Positions 6,761-13,910 of a stretch of DNA of 15,392 bases are shown here, piece by piece. The translations under genes and the position numbers were made by a program. The DNA lies in the NCBI GenBank assembly GCA_019090405.1, contig JAHRVZ010000247.1, positions 1 through 15,392 of the forward strand, written 5' to 3'. The notes below the pieces were generated by a model. The model ran no database searches. It had not been told where the DNA came from and saw only the letters and a list, made by a program, of their open reading frames with translations. The first letter of the stretch is position 1. Each line of letters opens with the position of its first letter. Origin of the DNA: Paracoccaceae bacterium (lineage in GTDB: Bacteria > Pseudomonadota > Alphaproteobacteria > Rhodobacterales > Rhodobacteraceae).

Positions 6761-7432
6761 ATGGAAATTGCAGAATCTACAACCCAACAAACGTCTACAG
6801 CAGCGGTGCAATCCACGACAAGTGCGGCAGCGCCAACTTCTGTGACTTCAGATTTCGATTCGTTTATCAAACTGCTGACCGCACAAGCCCGCTACCAAGA
6901 CCCAATGGATCCTATTGATTCCACCGAATTTGCGTCGCAACTGGCACAGTTTTCTATGGTTGAACAACAGGTTCTGACCAACGATATGCTGGCAGCATTG
7001 TATGGGCTAACCGGTACGTCAAACATGGCATCCCTTGCCAGTTGGGTCGGAATGGAGGCGCGGGCGAATACGCCGATGTATTTTGATGGCGATCCAATAG
7101 AAATCTCACCCAATCCCTATATTCTGGCGGATGAAGTTTACATGGTTGTGACAGATGAGGCTGGCAACGAAATCCAGAGAACACAAATTGAGGTCTCGGA
7201 TGACTCTGTACAGTGGCACGGATATAACACCAGCGGCGATCTGGTCGACCACGGTGTGTATAATTTTACGATTGAAAGTTATGTGGACGATGAACTGGTA
7301 GTTGCAGACCCTGCAGAGGTTTATGCCCGCATTGACGAAGCTCAGGTGATTCAAGGCGAAGTCGTGTTGGTTCTGGAAGGCGGGCATTCAGTTCTGGCAA
7401 CTTCAGTTTCGGCTTTGCGTTCTCCTATGTAA
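6761..7432 (+). CDS. flgD: Flagellar hook-capping / hook assembly protein FlgD
   Basis: FlgD forms the cap under which hook subunits (FlgE) polymerise and is an export substrate. The 223-residue protein has the FlgD signature in its N-terminal third: 'FDSFIKLLTAQARYQDPMDP' (about residues 32-51), followed by 'IDSTEFASQLAQFSMVEQQV'. A Ser/Thr/Ala-rich export region precedes it. The C-terminal part is beta-rich with a hook-cap immunoglobulin-like section ('YNTSGDLVDHGVYNFTI', about 166-182, recalling the FlgD DGxxxxxG-Y pattern). The start has AGGAAA about 6 nt upstream and lies 8 nt after fliK. No terminator is evident in the 114-nt gap that follows. The hook gene flgE is not next to it inside the window. 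Confidence 0.93.
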   Translation: MEIAESTTQQTSTAAVQSTTSAAAPTSVTSDFDSFIKLLTAQARYQDPMDPIDSTEFASQLAQFSMVEQQVLTNDMLAALYGLTGTSNMASLASWVGMEARANTPMYFDGDPIEISPNPYILADEVYMVVTDEAGNEIQRTQIEVSDDSVQWHGYNTSGDLVDHGVYNFTIESYVDDELVVADPAEVYARIDEAQVIQGEVVLVLEGGHSVLATSVSALRSPM

Positions 7433-7546
7433 GGGATTTTTATGCGCGGCAGTCTTCACGCCAAATTTTGATTCCGTTGGACGGTATGGAATATCACAAA
7501 GCGCTGCGATAAGTAGCTTTCCATAAAGCCTGATATGTAGGCCAAC

Positions 7547-8479
7547 TTGGATCTATGTTTGCAAACGACAAGGCCAGTTTCACATCGGAGCCTCGCGCTG
7601 AAACCTAATCTGACAACTCCGCCAGAACAATTGTTACGCCACCTGTCCAATGCGGGGCATGTCGCAACGGGCGACAGGTTCGAGGTTCTGCATGGTGGGC
7701 GCACCAATCTGGTATGGCAATTCGGGAATGGTTGCGAAACCAAAGTCCTGAAATTATATCGCGATACCAATTCAAACCCTCTTTTTGAAAACAATCCGCA
7801 TAGTGAAATCAATTGCCTGAATACGCTGGATGCGACTGGTCTGGCACCACGGCTATTGACTCAAGGCAACCACTCGCTTGGCCGCTGGATCATTTATGAA
7901 CACGTCAATGGCAGAGATTGGGCCAGCGATTCAGCCGCTGTGGCCAGGCTTTTGGCCCGCCTCCATGCGCAACCGCCGTTGGCCGGATTGACATCGGGGG
8001 TCAACGGCAGCGTGGGAATTAGGCGACAAACGCTGGGCATTCTTGCCCGATGTCACGCAAACAGTCGTGATCGTATCAAAGCAAAGATGCCAAATTGGTT
8101 TGTTTCACCGTTCGACCGGCCTTGTTTGATCCACGGTGATCCAGTGCCTGGGAATATCGTCATGGCCGAGCAAGACCCGGTGTTGATCGACTGGCAATGC
8201 CCGACTAATGGCGACCCGACTGAAGACCTTGCTTTGTTTCTATCACCAGCGATGCAAAAACTATATCGCGGTGCGCCGCTGACTTTGGACGAAGAGCGGC
8301 AATTTTTGACGGCTTACCCAGATACAACGATTGTTCAAAGATACCAAACTCTTAAGGCTTGGTATCATTGGCGCATGTCGGCCTATTGTCTCTGGCAACT
8401 GGATCAGGGAAACGACGATTACTTAGACGGATTTGATCTGGAGTGCGAATATCTCAACGCCGTTATCGGCCAAAGTTAG
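7547..8479 (+). CDS. APH / choline-kinase-like phosphotransferase
   Basis: This is a protein-kinase-fold small-molecule kinase of the aminoglycoside phosphotransferase / choline kinase group (PF01636). Counting from the TTG at 7547 (310 residues), visible features are a glycine-rich loop (GGRTNLVW, 50-57), the ATP lysine in VLKLY (K69), a helix glutamate (E87), the catalytic HGDPVPGN loop (196-203, with D198 and N203) and the metal-binding VLIDWQ (D215). All catalytic residues are present. The substrate cannot be read from sequence: choline, ethanolamine, thiamine or another amino alcohol are possibilities, and a link to polyamine metabolism is suggested only by the neighbours. No in-frame ATG occurs in the first half of the frame, so a TTG (7547 or 7559) or another non-ATG codon must start it. 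AGG lies 6 nt before 7547. The 114-nt gap after flgD shows no clear promoter. Confidence 0.8.
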   Translation: MDLCLQTTRPVSHRSLALKPNLTTPPEQLLRHLSNAGHVATGDRFEVLHGGRTNLVWQFGNGCETKVLKLYRDTNSNPLFENNPHSEINCLNTLDATGLAPRLLTQGNHSLGRWIIYEHVNGRDWASDSAAVARLLARLHAQPPLAGLTSGVNGSVGIRRQTLGILARCHANSRDRIKAKMPNWFVSPFDRPCLIHGDPVPGNIVMAEQDPVLIDWQCPTNGDPTEDLALFLSPAMQKLYRGAPLTLDEERQFLTAYPDTTIVQRYQTLKAWYHWRMSAYCLWQLDQGNDDYLDGFDLECEYLNAVIGQS

Positions 8480-8486
8480 CTGTCCT

Positions 8487-9800
8487 TCACAGATCCGCCA
8501 AGCCCATTACAGCATAGGCCGCTGGCAGCAATACCCGGCGCGCGCGCCCAAAGGGAAACCGGCCAGTTGGCGATCTTATCACTTCTGGAACTTTTGAACC
8601 CACCACATTGGCTCCGGCCATCCCGGCCAAAAGGCGTCCGACGTTGGTGCCCATTGCTACTCCATTTCCGTGATAGGCAAACCCGGCAAATATGCCCCGC
8701 TGACCGGGTACCGGCCCGGCAAACGGCACCTGTTTACGCGACAGACAGACCATGCCAGACCATGAATTAACTGACGGAACATTGCGCCAAGCTGGGAACA
8801 TCCGTTCAAAATCTCTCCGGGTGCGTCGACGGGCATGGCTTTCAGCGTTTGGCGAGGAAATGAGACCTCCGCGCATTCCGAACAGAAACCGACGATCCGG
8901 CATCAGCCTGAAATAGTGCAACAAATTTCGCGTGTCATAGGCCATCTGATCACTTGTCCAGCCTTGCGTAGAAAGTTCATCAATGGTCATCGGGCGAGTA
9001 ACAAGAACCGTAGACTGGGTCGGAATGTATCTACCCGCCAACCAACGCGGCAGATCTTCGCTGGAATATCCGTTGGTGGCGACTATTATCTGCTTGCACC
9101 GCAGTTGGCCCACCTTGGTTTGCACCAGATAGCCTGACCCGTCCTTATGTATCGCATTCGCAGCACTACGTTGGAATAATTGTGCTCCTGCCGACGATGC
9201 GGCCTGCGCCAATCCAAACAAATACTTGCGTGGATTCAGTCCAAAACCAACAGGCATAGTTAACGCCCCATGAAACGGGCCATTCATCCCATGCGCAGCC
9301 AGATCAGCAGGTTCGATCAGAGTCTGTTCAGGATTTTGCGACGCTGATTTCCGAAAACGATCCATGTCTTTTGGTCGATGCGCCAGTTGTGTTTCACCAT
9401 TCGAATGACGATCTGCGTCAATATTGAATCTGTCCAACAGACCAGACACCAGATTGACCGCATTAACTTCAGCTCGGCCATATTCTTCAGCTGCCGCTGT
9501 GCCAAAAGCATTTGCCATGGCAGGTGCTGACAGCGTTGCCCCACCCAAACAACAGAACCCGCCATTGCGCCCTGACGCGCCCCATCCTGGGGTTTCTGCC
9601 TCAAGAACGGCGACCGTCGCGCCAGATTCAGCTAAATGCAAAGCAGCAGACAGGCCGGTGAAACCGCCGCCGACAATGGCAACATCAACAGCTAATTCGC
9701 CCTGCAATACCGGCCAGTCCGGGGCTGCAATGGTTTCGTCCCACCAGCATGTATCGCGCGGACCCGGACCATAGGCGTATTTCGAATAAATACGCTTCAT
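8487..9800 (-). CDS. FAD-dependent oxidoreductase of the DAO family (PuuB-like polyamine/gamma-glutamylpolyamine oxidase)
   Basis: This is a 437-residue flavoprotein of the D-amino-acid-oxidase/glycine-oxidase fold. The dinucleotide-binding motif IVGGGFTGLSAALHLAESG lies at about residues 42-60, with the ribose-binding glutamate in VAVLE (E67). A 'GWGASGRNGGF' segment (72-82) is typical of the PuuB/OrdL subgroup, which oxidises gamma-glutamylputrescine and related amines. The C-terminal 'GIFAGFAYHGNGVAMGTNVGR' stretch is the FAD-closing region. Its start overlaps the potI stop by 4 nt (ATGA), so it is translationally coupled to a polyamine transporter, and this supports a polyamine-derived substrate. 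The exact substrate is inferred. No gamma-glutamylpolyamine synthetase is in the window. The gene ends 7 nt from the end of the convergent phosphotransferase gene. Confidence 0.85.
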   Translation of the reverse strand: MKRIYSKYAYGPGPRDTCWWDETIAAPDWPVLQGELAVDVAIVGGGFTGLSAALHLAESGATVAVLEAETPGWGASGRNGGFCCLGGATLSAPAMANAFGTAAAEEYGRAEVNAVNLVSGLLDRFNIDADRHSNGETQLAHRPKDMDRFRKSASQNPEQTLIEPADLAAHGMNGPFHGALTMPVGFGLNPRKYLFGLAQAASSAGAQLFQRSAANAIHKDGSGYLVQTKVGQLRCKQIIVATNGYSSEDLPRWLAGRYIPTQSTVLVTRPMTIDELSTQGWTSDQMAYDTRNLLHYFRLMPDRRFLFGMRGGLISSPNAESHARRRTRRDFERMFPAWRNVPSVNSWSGMVCLSRKQVPFAGPVPGQRGIFAGFAYHGNGVAMGTNVGRLLAGMAGANVVGSKVPEVIRSPTGRFPFGRARRVLLPAAYAVMGLADL

Positions 9801-10612
9801 TCTGCGCGGACTGCGGCCAACTCCTCGCGGCGCTTATTGGCCACGTTACGCTTTGAAACTAGCGACGCAAGAATGACGCCGATGGTAACAACTGCGATCA
9901 TGAGGGTGGATAGTGCATTGATTTCCGGGCTGACACCCAGACGCACCGCCGAATAAATCTTGATCGGCAGCGTGGTGGCCGAAGGACCAGTGGTAAATGT
10001 CGCGATAACCAGATCATCCAAAGACAAGGTAAACGCCAACAACCAGCCGGATATCACAGCCGGTGCGATGATTGGCAGGGTTACAAGGCGGAATGCCTGA
10101 GCCGGAGAACAGCCCAGATCCAAGGCCGCCTCTTCTAGTGATTGATCGAAAGTAAACAACCGAGACGACACAACAACCGAGACGTAACACATTGAAAACG
10201 TTGTGTGTGCCAACACAACCGTCATCACGCCGCGATCCATTCCAATGCCAATGAATAGCAACAACAATGACAGGCCGGTGATAACTTCGGGCATGACCAG
10301 CGGTGCATAAATCATACCGGAAAACAATGTACGGCCAAAAAACCGACCGCTTCGGACCAAAACATAGGCGGCCATTGTGCCCAATATCGTGGCGAAAGTG
10401 GATGAGATTACGGCAACCTTCAAAGTCACCCAGGCCGCGTTCAGAAAGGCCTCATTCTGCAACAACTCGCCGTACCATTTGGTTGAAAATCCGGCCCAAA
10501 CGGTAACCAGTTTACTTTTGTTAAAGCTGTAGATGACCAGAATGATCATCGGCAGATACAGGAACACAAACCCAAAGGTCAGCGACACCACATTGAACCA
10601 GCTTAGGCGCAT
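9797..10612 (-). CDS. potI: Polyamine ABC transporter permease PotI
   Basis: This is an inner-membrane permease of the spermidine/putrescine ABC importer (binding-protein-dependent transport, BPD_transp_1). The 271-residue protein has about six hydrophobic segments, the first at residues 5-28. It carries the cytoplasmic EAA loop that docks on the ATPase: EEAALDLGCSPAQAFRLVTL followed by P (160-180). 'SLDDLVIATF' near residue 200 is typical of PotC/PotI-type permeases. The ATG at 10612 overlaps the potH stop by 1 nt (TAATG). An upstream extension of 44 codons is open but lies within potH and lacks permease character. It pairs with PotH as a heterodimer. Confidence 0.92.
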   Translation of the reverse strand: MRLSWFNVVSLTFGFVFLYLPMIILVIYSFNKSKLVTVWAGFSTKWYGELLQNEAFLNAAWVTLKVAVISSTFATILGTMAAYVLVRSGRFFGRTLFSGMIYAPLVMPEVITGLSLLLLFIGIGMDRGVMTVVLAHTTFSMCYVSVVVSSRLFTFDQSLEEAALDLGCSPAQAFRLVTLPIIAPAVISGWLLAFTLSLDDLVIATFTTGPSATTLPIKIYSAVRLGVSPEINALSTLMIAVVTIGVILASLVSKRNVANKRREELAAVRAE

Positions 10613-11493
10613 TATTGTTCTGCCTCTGCTTGTTTTTGTTGGTTTCGCTGGAACAGCATGATTGGCACGATCAGGATCAACAACAGAACCACGGCCACAG
10701 CAGACGCCACCGGCCAATCGCGGTTTGAGAAAAATTCTTCCCACAGCACTTTGCCGATCATCAACGTCCGCGATCCACCCAGCAAGGACGGGATCACAAA
10801 TTCACCCATGGCCGGGATGAAAACAAGGAAACAACCAGCAACAATACCATTGCGCGAAAGCGGTATCGTGACCAACCAAAAGGCGGTCAGCCGCGAACAT
10901 CCAAGGTCTTCGGCGGCTTCGATAAGTGACCCATCCATCCGGTCCAAAGCAGCATAAACTGGTAGGATCATAAACGGTAAATAGGTGTAAACGATGCCAA
11001 TATAGACAGCTGTGTTAGTGTTCAGAATGACAAGGGGTTCGTTGATGATTCCGCTCCACAACAGGAACTGGTTCAAAAACCCCTCTTTGCTAAGGATACC
11101 CATCCACGCATAAACGCGGATCAGGAAACTGGTCCAGAACGGCAGGATCACCAGCATCATCAGCGTTGGCCGCCATTCTTCGGGCGCGCGGGCCATGCCA
11201 TAGGCGATGGGGTATCCGATCAGCAGGGTAAAAACGGTTGAAATCAAAGCGATTTGCAGACTGCCCAGATAGGCCTTCCAGTACAGCGAGTCGCTGGTCA
11301 GAAAGACGAAATTCTCAAAATCAAGCTGGCTGAAGAAGGCCCAAACCCCTTCGGCCCATTCAAAATGCGGCGTGTACGGAGGCCGGGCCAGCGCCGCATC
11401 AGAAAGTGAGATTTTCAGGACAATCAGGAACGGCACCAAGAACAGAACCAGCAACCAAGCATAGGGGACTGCAATCAGAAGAAAACGGCGCAT
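10612..11493 (-). CDS. potH: Polyamine ABC transporter permease PotH
   Basis: This is the second membrane permease of the importer, 293 residues long with about six transmembrane segments. The first is at residues 4-28 (FLLIAVPYAWLLVLFLVPFL), then a large periplasmic loop of the PotB/PotH type with 'FENFVFL' and 'YWKAYLGSLQIALISTVFTL'. The EAA loop reads EAAEDLGCSRLTAFWLVTIP (192-211). The 'PFWTSFLIRVYAWMGIL' segment (118-134) is highly characteristic of PotH/PotB. The ATG at 11493 overlaps the potG stop by 1 nt (TGATG), which decides the start over an upstream in-frame codon. It acts with PotI and the ATPase PotG. Confidence 0.93.
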   Translation of the reverse strand: MRRFLLIAVPYAWLLVLFLVPFLIVLKISLSDAALARPPYTPHFEWAEGVWAFFSQLDFENFVFLTSDSLYWKAYLGSLQIALISTVFTLLIGYPIAYGMARAPEEWRPTLMMLVILPFWTSFLIRVYAWMGILSKEGFLNQFLLWSGIINEPLVILNTNTAVYIGIVYTYLPFMILPVYAALDRMDGSLIEAAEDLGCSRLTAFWLVTIPLSRNGIVAGCFLVFIPAMGEFVIPSLLGGSRTLMIGKVLWEEFFSNRDWPVASAVAVVLLLILIVPIMLFQRNQQKQAEAEQ

Positions 11494-12620
11494 CAACTTT
11501 CCAGCAAAACACCGGCGGTTGCTGTCCAGGACAGCCAGACCGGGTCTTCCCACGTGAAACTGCGTCGTGAAATGCGTCGCGTGTTGGCCGTTTGCGCCTT
11601 GATGATGGTGCCATCAGCCAGTTGAACATAATAGGTCGAAAGATTGCCCAGATAGGCGATGTCCAGCACTTTGCCCTGTACAGCATTAACCGCACCTTCG
11701 GGTTTTTCTGCGTTAATCGCCACTTTTTCTGGCCGGATCGCCAGATGACAGGATTGCCCGTCGCTTAATGGCAAGGACGATTTTGCATTCAAAGGTGGCA
11801 AAGACTCCATCCAATTGATCTGATATTGACCTTCGCCAATGGACTTGGCCGTACCCTTAATTAGATTCACATCACCAATAAAATCAGCCACATAGACCGA
11901 ATTTGGGTTTTCATAAATGCGGTCAGGTGTGGCGACCTGCATAAGGTTGCCCTCGTCCATCACGGCGACTCGGCTGGCGACGGTCATCGCCTCTTCCTGA
12001 TCGTGGGTCACGATGACAAAGGTCGTGCCGGTTTTTTCCTGAATATCCATCAGTTCAAACTGGGTTTCCTGCCGCAGCTTTTTGTCCAAAGCCCCAAGCG
12101 GTTCGTCCAGCAACAACAGTTTCGGAGCCTTCGCCAAAGACCGCGCCAAAGCCACGCGCTGCCGTTGACCACCAGAAATCTGGTGCGGTTTACGGCTGGA
12201 AAAACGTTCAAGCCGGGTTAGTTTCAGCATTTCTTCGACGCGATTGGTAAGATCAGCGGCGGGCATCTTGGCCCGGCGCAAACCAAATGCGATGTTCTCC
12301 CAAACCGTCAGGTGTGGAAACAGCGCATAGGATTGGAACATCATGTTCACCGCGCGTTTGTTCGGCGCGACATTGCCCACATCAACCCCATCAAGCTCGA
12401 TAACGCCTTCGGTCAGGTTCTCAAAACCTGCGAGCATCCGCATCATCGTGGTTTTCCCACAGCCAGACGGTCCAAGCAGTGCAAAAAATTCCTGCGCGTA
12501 GATATCCAGCGTAATGTTGTCGATGGCGGTAAATTCACCAAAACGTTTGGTGACATTGCGGAACCGGATCAGCGGTTTGGCCTGCGGATCTTCCCATGGT
12601 GCAAATTCATTAGCTGCCAA
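11493..12620 (-). CDS. potG: Polyamine ABC transporter ATP-binding protein PotG
   Basis: This is the cytoplasmic ATPase that powers polyamine uptake. Counted from the TTG at 12620 (375 residues) it has Walker A GPSGCGKTT (50-58), the Q-loop glutamine in MMFQSYALFP (Q96), the signature ISGGQRQR (148-155), Walker B LLLLDEP (168-174), the H-loop histidine in VTHDQEEA (H206), and a C-terminal TOBE regulatory domain (about 255-350). The start is uncertain. The open frame reaches a TTG at 12644, but that codon lies inside the T run of the upstream terminator and lacks a ribosome binding site. The TTG at 12620 has TGAGG 6 nt upstream and gives an N-terminus (MAANEFAPWEDPQAKPLIRF) like those I recall for Rhodobacterales PotG. 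A GTG at 12632 is also possible. The gene follows potF and is coupled to potH. Confidence 0.93.
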   Translation of the reverse strand: MAANEFAPWEDPQAKPLIRFRNVTKRFGEFTAIDNITLDIYAQEFFALLGPSGCGKTTMMRMLAGFENLTEGVIELDGVDVGNVAPNKRAVNMMFQSYALFPHLTVWENIAFGLRRAKMPAADLTNRVEEMLKLTRLERFSSRKPHQISGGQRQRVALARSLAKAPKLLLLDEPLGALDKKLRQETQFELMDIQEKTGTTFVIVTHDQEEAMTVASRVAVMDEGNLMQVATPDRIYENPNSVYVADFIGDVNLIKGTAKSIGEGQYQINWMESLPPLNAKSSLPLSDGQSCHLAIRPEKVAINAEKPEGAVNAVQGKVLDIAYLGNLSTYYVQLADGTIIKAQTANTRRISRRSFTWEDPVWLSWTATAGVLLES

Positions 12621-12642
12621 TTCGGGCCTCACATCTTTGGGC

Positions 12643-12671
12643 AAAAAGAAAGGCGGACCAACTGGCCCGCC
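12643..12671 (-). terminator. Intrinsic terminator / attenuator between potF and potG
   Basis: On the minus strand, 15 nt after the potF stop, a stem GGCGGGCC pairs with GGTCCGCC (8 bp, one G:T) around an AGTT loop (12671-12652). TTTCTTTTT follows immediately (12651-12643). This is a textbook rho-independent terminator, placed inside an otherwise tightly packed operon. It probably ends most transcripts after potF and lets a fraction read through to potGHI and the oxidase. Excess binding protein over transporter is a known arrangement for ABC importers. Confidence 0.85.
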
Positions 12672-12686
12672 CTCATTCGTATCAGA

Positions 12687-13772
12687 TCAAGTACCGGACT
12701 TGACCTTGGTCCACAGTCGCGTGACCCCCCGCTGCACCTTGGGCGGGTAGGGTGAAGTAGTGTACAGATTCTCCAGCGTAGCCTCATTCGGATAGATTGC
12801 CGGGTCACCAATTACATCTTCTTCCAACATTGGCTGACTCGCCAGATTGCCGTTAGCGTAATAGACATAATTGGACGCTGCCGCCATGTTTTCGGCATCC
12901 AGAATGAAGTTCAGGAATTTATGCGCAGCTTCGGGGTTTGGTGCATCTACCGGAATCGCCATTTGGTCAAACCACATCAACGCACCCTCGCTTGGGGCGT
13001 TATAGGCGATTTCGACGCCATTATCGGCCTCGTCCGCACGATCACGCGCCTGAAGGATGTCGCCGGACCAACCAAAAGCAACGCAGATATCACCATTGGC
13101 CAACGCATTGATGTACTCGCTGGAATGAAATTTTTGCACGTACGGGCGTACGGCTGACAGAACTGCCTCGGCTTTGGCAATGACTTTGGGCTTATGACTA
13201 TCGGGGTCTTCGCCCAAATAGGCCAACGCGGCTGGGATCATTTCGGACGGAGCATCCAGAAAATGTACGCCGCATTCTGCAAGTTTCGCCATATTGTCGG
13301 GGTTAAACACCAGATCAAGCGATCCGATTGGAGCGTCATCACCCAAGACTTCGGTGACTTTGCCAACATTCACGCCAAGCCCGGTTGTGCCCCACATATA
13401 GTTAATCGAATAGGCGTTATCTGGATCATACTGTTCTGTCCGCGCTGCGATCACATCCCAAAGGTTGCCTGCATTGGACAGCTTGGACATGTCCAGTTCC
13501 TGAAATGCTCCGGCTGTGATTTGGCGTTGCAGAAACGTCCCTGATGGCACGACGACGTCGTAACCCGACCCGCCGGCCAGCATTTTGGTCTCTAGGACCT
13601 CGTTGCTGTCAAACACATCATAGATCAGCGTGATACCGGTCTCGTCCTCGAATTTGCTTAGCAGATCTTCGTCGATATAGTCCGACCAATTATAGACACG
13701 TACCTCTTCGGCAAAGGCGACAGAGGTGCCCAGCGCCAAAACAGCCGTCAACGTTGTTAGATGTAATTTCAT
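12687..13772 (-). CDS. potF: Periplasmic polyamine-binding protein PotF (SBP, putrescine/spermidine)
   Basis: This is the periplasmic substrate-binding protein that delivers polyamines to PotHI. The 361-residue precursor has a signal peptide (residues 1-21, MKLHLTTLTAVLALGTSVAF ending in AFA before EEVRVYNW). The mature part carries PotD/PotF-family landmarks: VYNWSDYI (26-33), a 'DVFDSNEVLETKMLAGG' stretch, 'YDVVVPSGTFLQRQ', 'YMWGTTGLGVN', 'VAFGWSGDILQA' and 'EGALMWFDQMAIP'. The aromatic and acidic residues in YNWSD, FGWSGD and WFDQ line the polyamine site in this family. The length is typical. The ATG at 13772 follows AGGGAGAA with good spacing. It is the first gene of the minus-strand operon. 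Whether putrescine, spermidine or both are bound cannot be decided from sequence. Confidence 0.94.
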   Translation of the reverse strand: MKLHLTTLTAVLALGTSVAFAEEVRVYNWSDYIDEDLLSKFEDETGITLIYDVFDSNEVLETKMLAGGSGYDVVVPSGTFLQRQITAGAFQELDMSKLSNAGNLWDVIAARTEQYDPDNAYSINYMWGTTGLGVNVGKVTEVLGDDAPIGSLDLVFNPDNMAKLAECGVHFLDAPSEMIPAALAYLGEDPDSHKPKVIAKAEAVLSAVRPYVQKFHSSEYINALANGDICVAFGWSGDILQARDRADEADNGVEIAYNAPSEGALMWFDQMAIPVDAPNPEAAHKFLNFILDAENMAAASNYVYYANGNLASQPMLEEDVIGDPAIYPNEATLENLYTTSPYPPKVQRGVTRLWTKVKSGT

Positions 13773-13910
13773 GTTATTCTCCCTGATGCGGCCTGACTTA
13801 TTGCAGGCTTCGCAGATTTGATCAAGTTTTGCTATTCTCAGCTATAGCATATATGTTTCCACGCAGCGAGATGTTACGCAAGACAAGTTATTCTGCACAA
13901 AGGCGTTCAA
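13773..13910. promoter_or_regulatory. Divergent potF / GntR-regulator control region with candidate operators
   Basis: This 138-nt divergent gap holds several candidate regulator sites. The palindrome TTGATCAA lies at 13818-13825, within ATTTGATCA (13816-13824), a 9-mer also found in the aminotransferase promoter. An inverted repeat TGCTAT-N8-ATAGCA lies at 13830-13849. A weak potF promoter candidate on the minus strand is TTGATC (13825-13820) with AATAAG (13802-13797) at 17-nt spacing, so a repressor on TTGATCAA would cover the -35 box. No clear promoter for the regulator gene was recognised. The likely GntR ribosome binding site AAAGG is at 13899-13903. Confidence 0.45.

Noticed and set aside
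7485..7525. Inverted repeat TATGGAA...TTCCATA in the gap after flgD, possibly a terminator.
   Set aside because: The arms are 27 nt apart, AT-rich and not followed by a T run, so they are compatible with chance.
10612..10744. N-terminal extensions of the potI and potH frames upstream of the chosen starts.
   Set aside because: The extensions lie inside the preceding gene and lack permease-like hydrophobic character, while ATG codons at the 1-nt overlaps give normal family N-termini.
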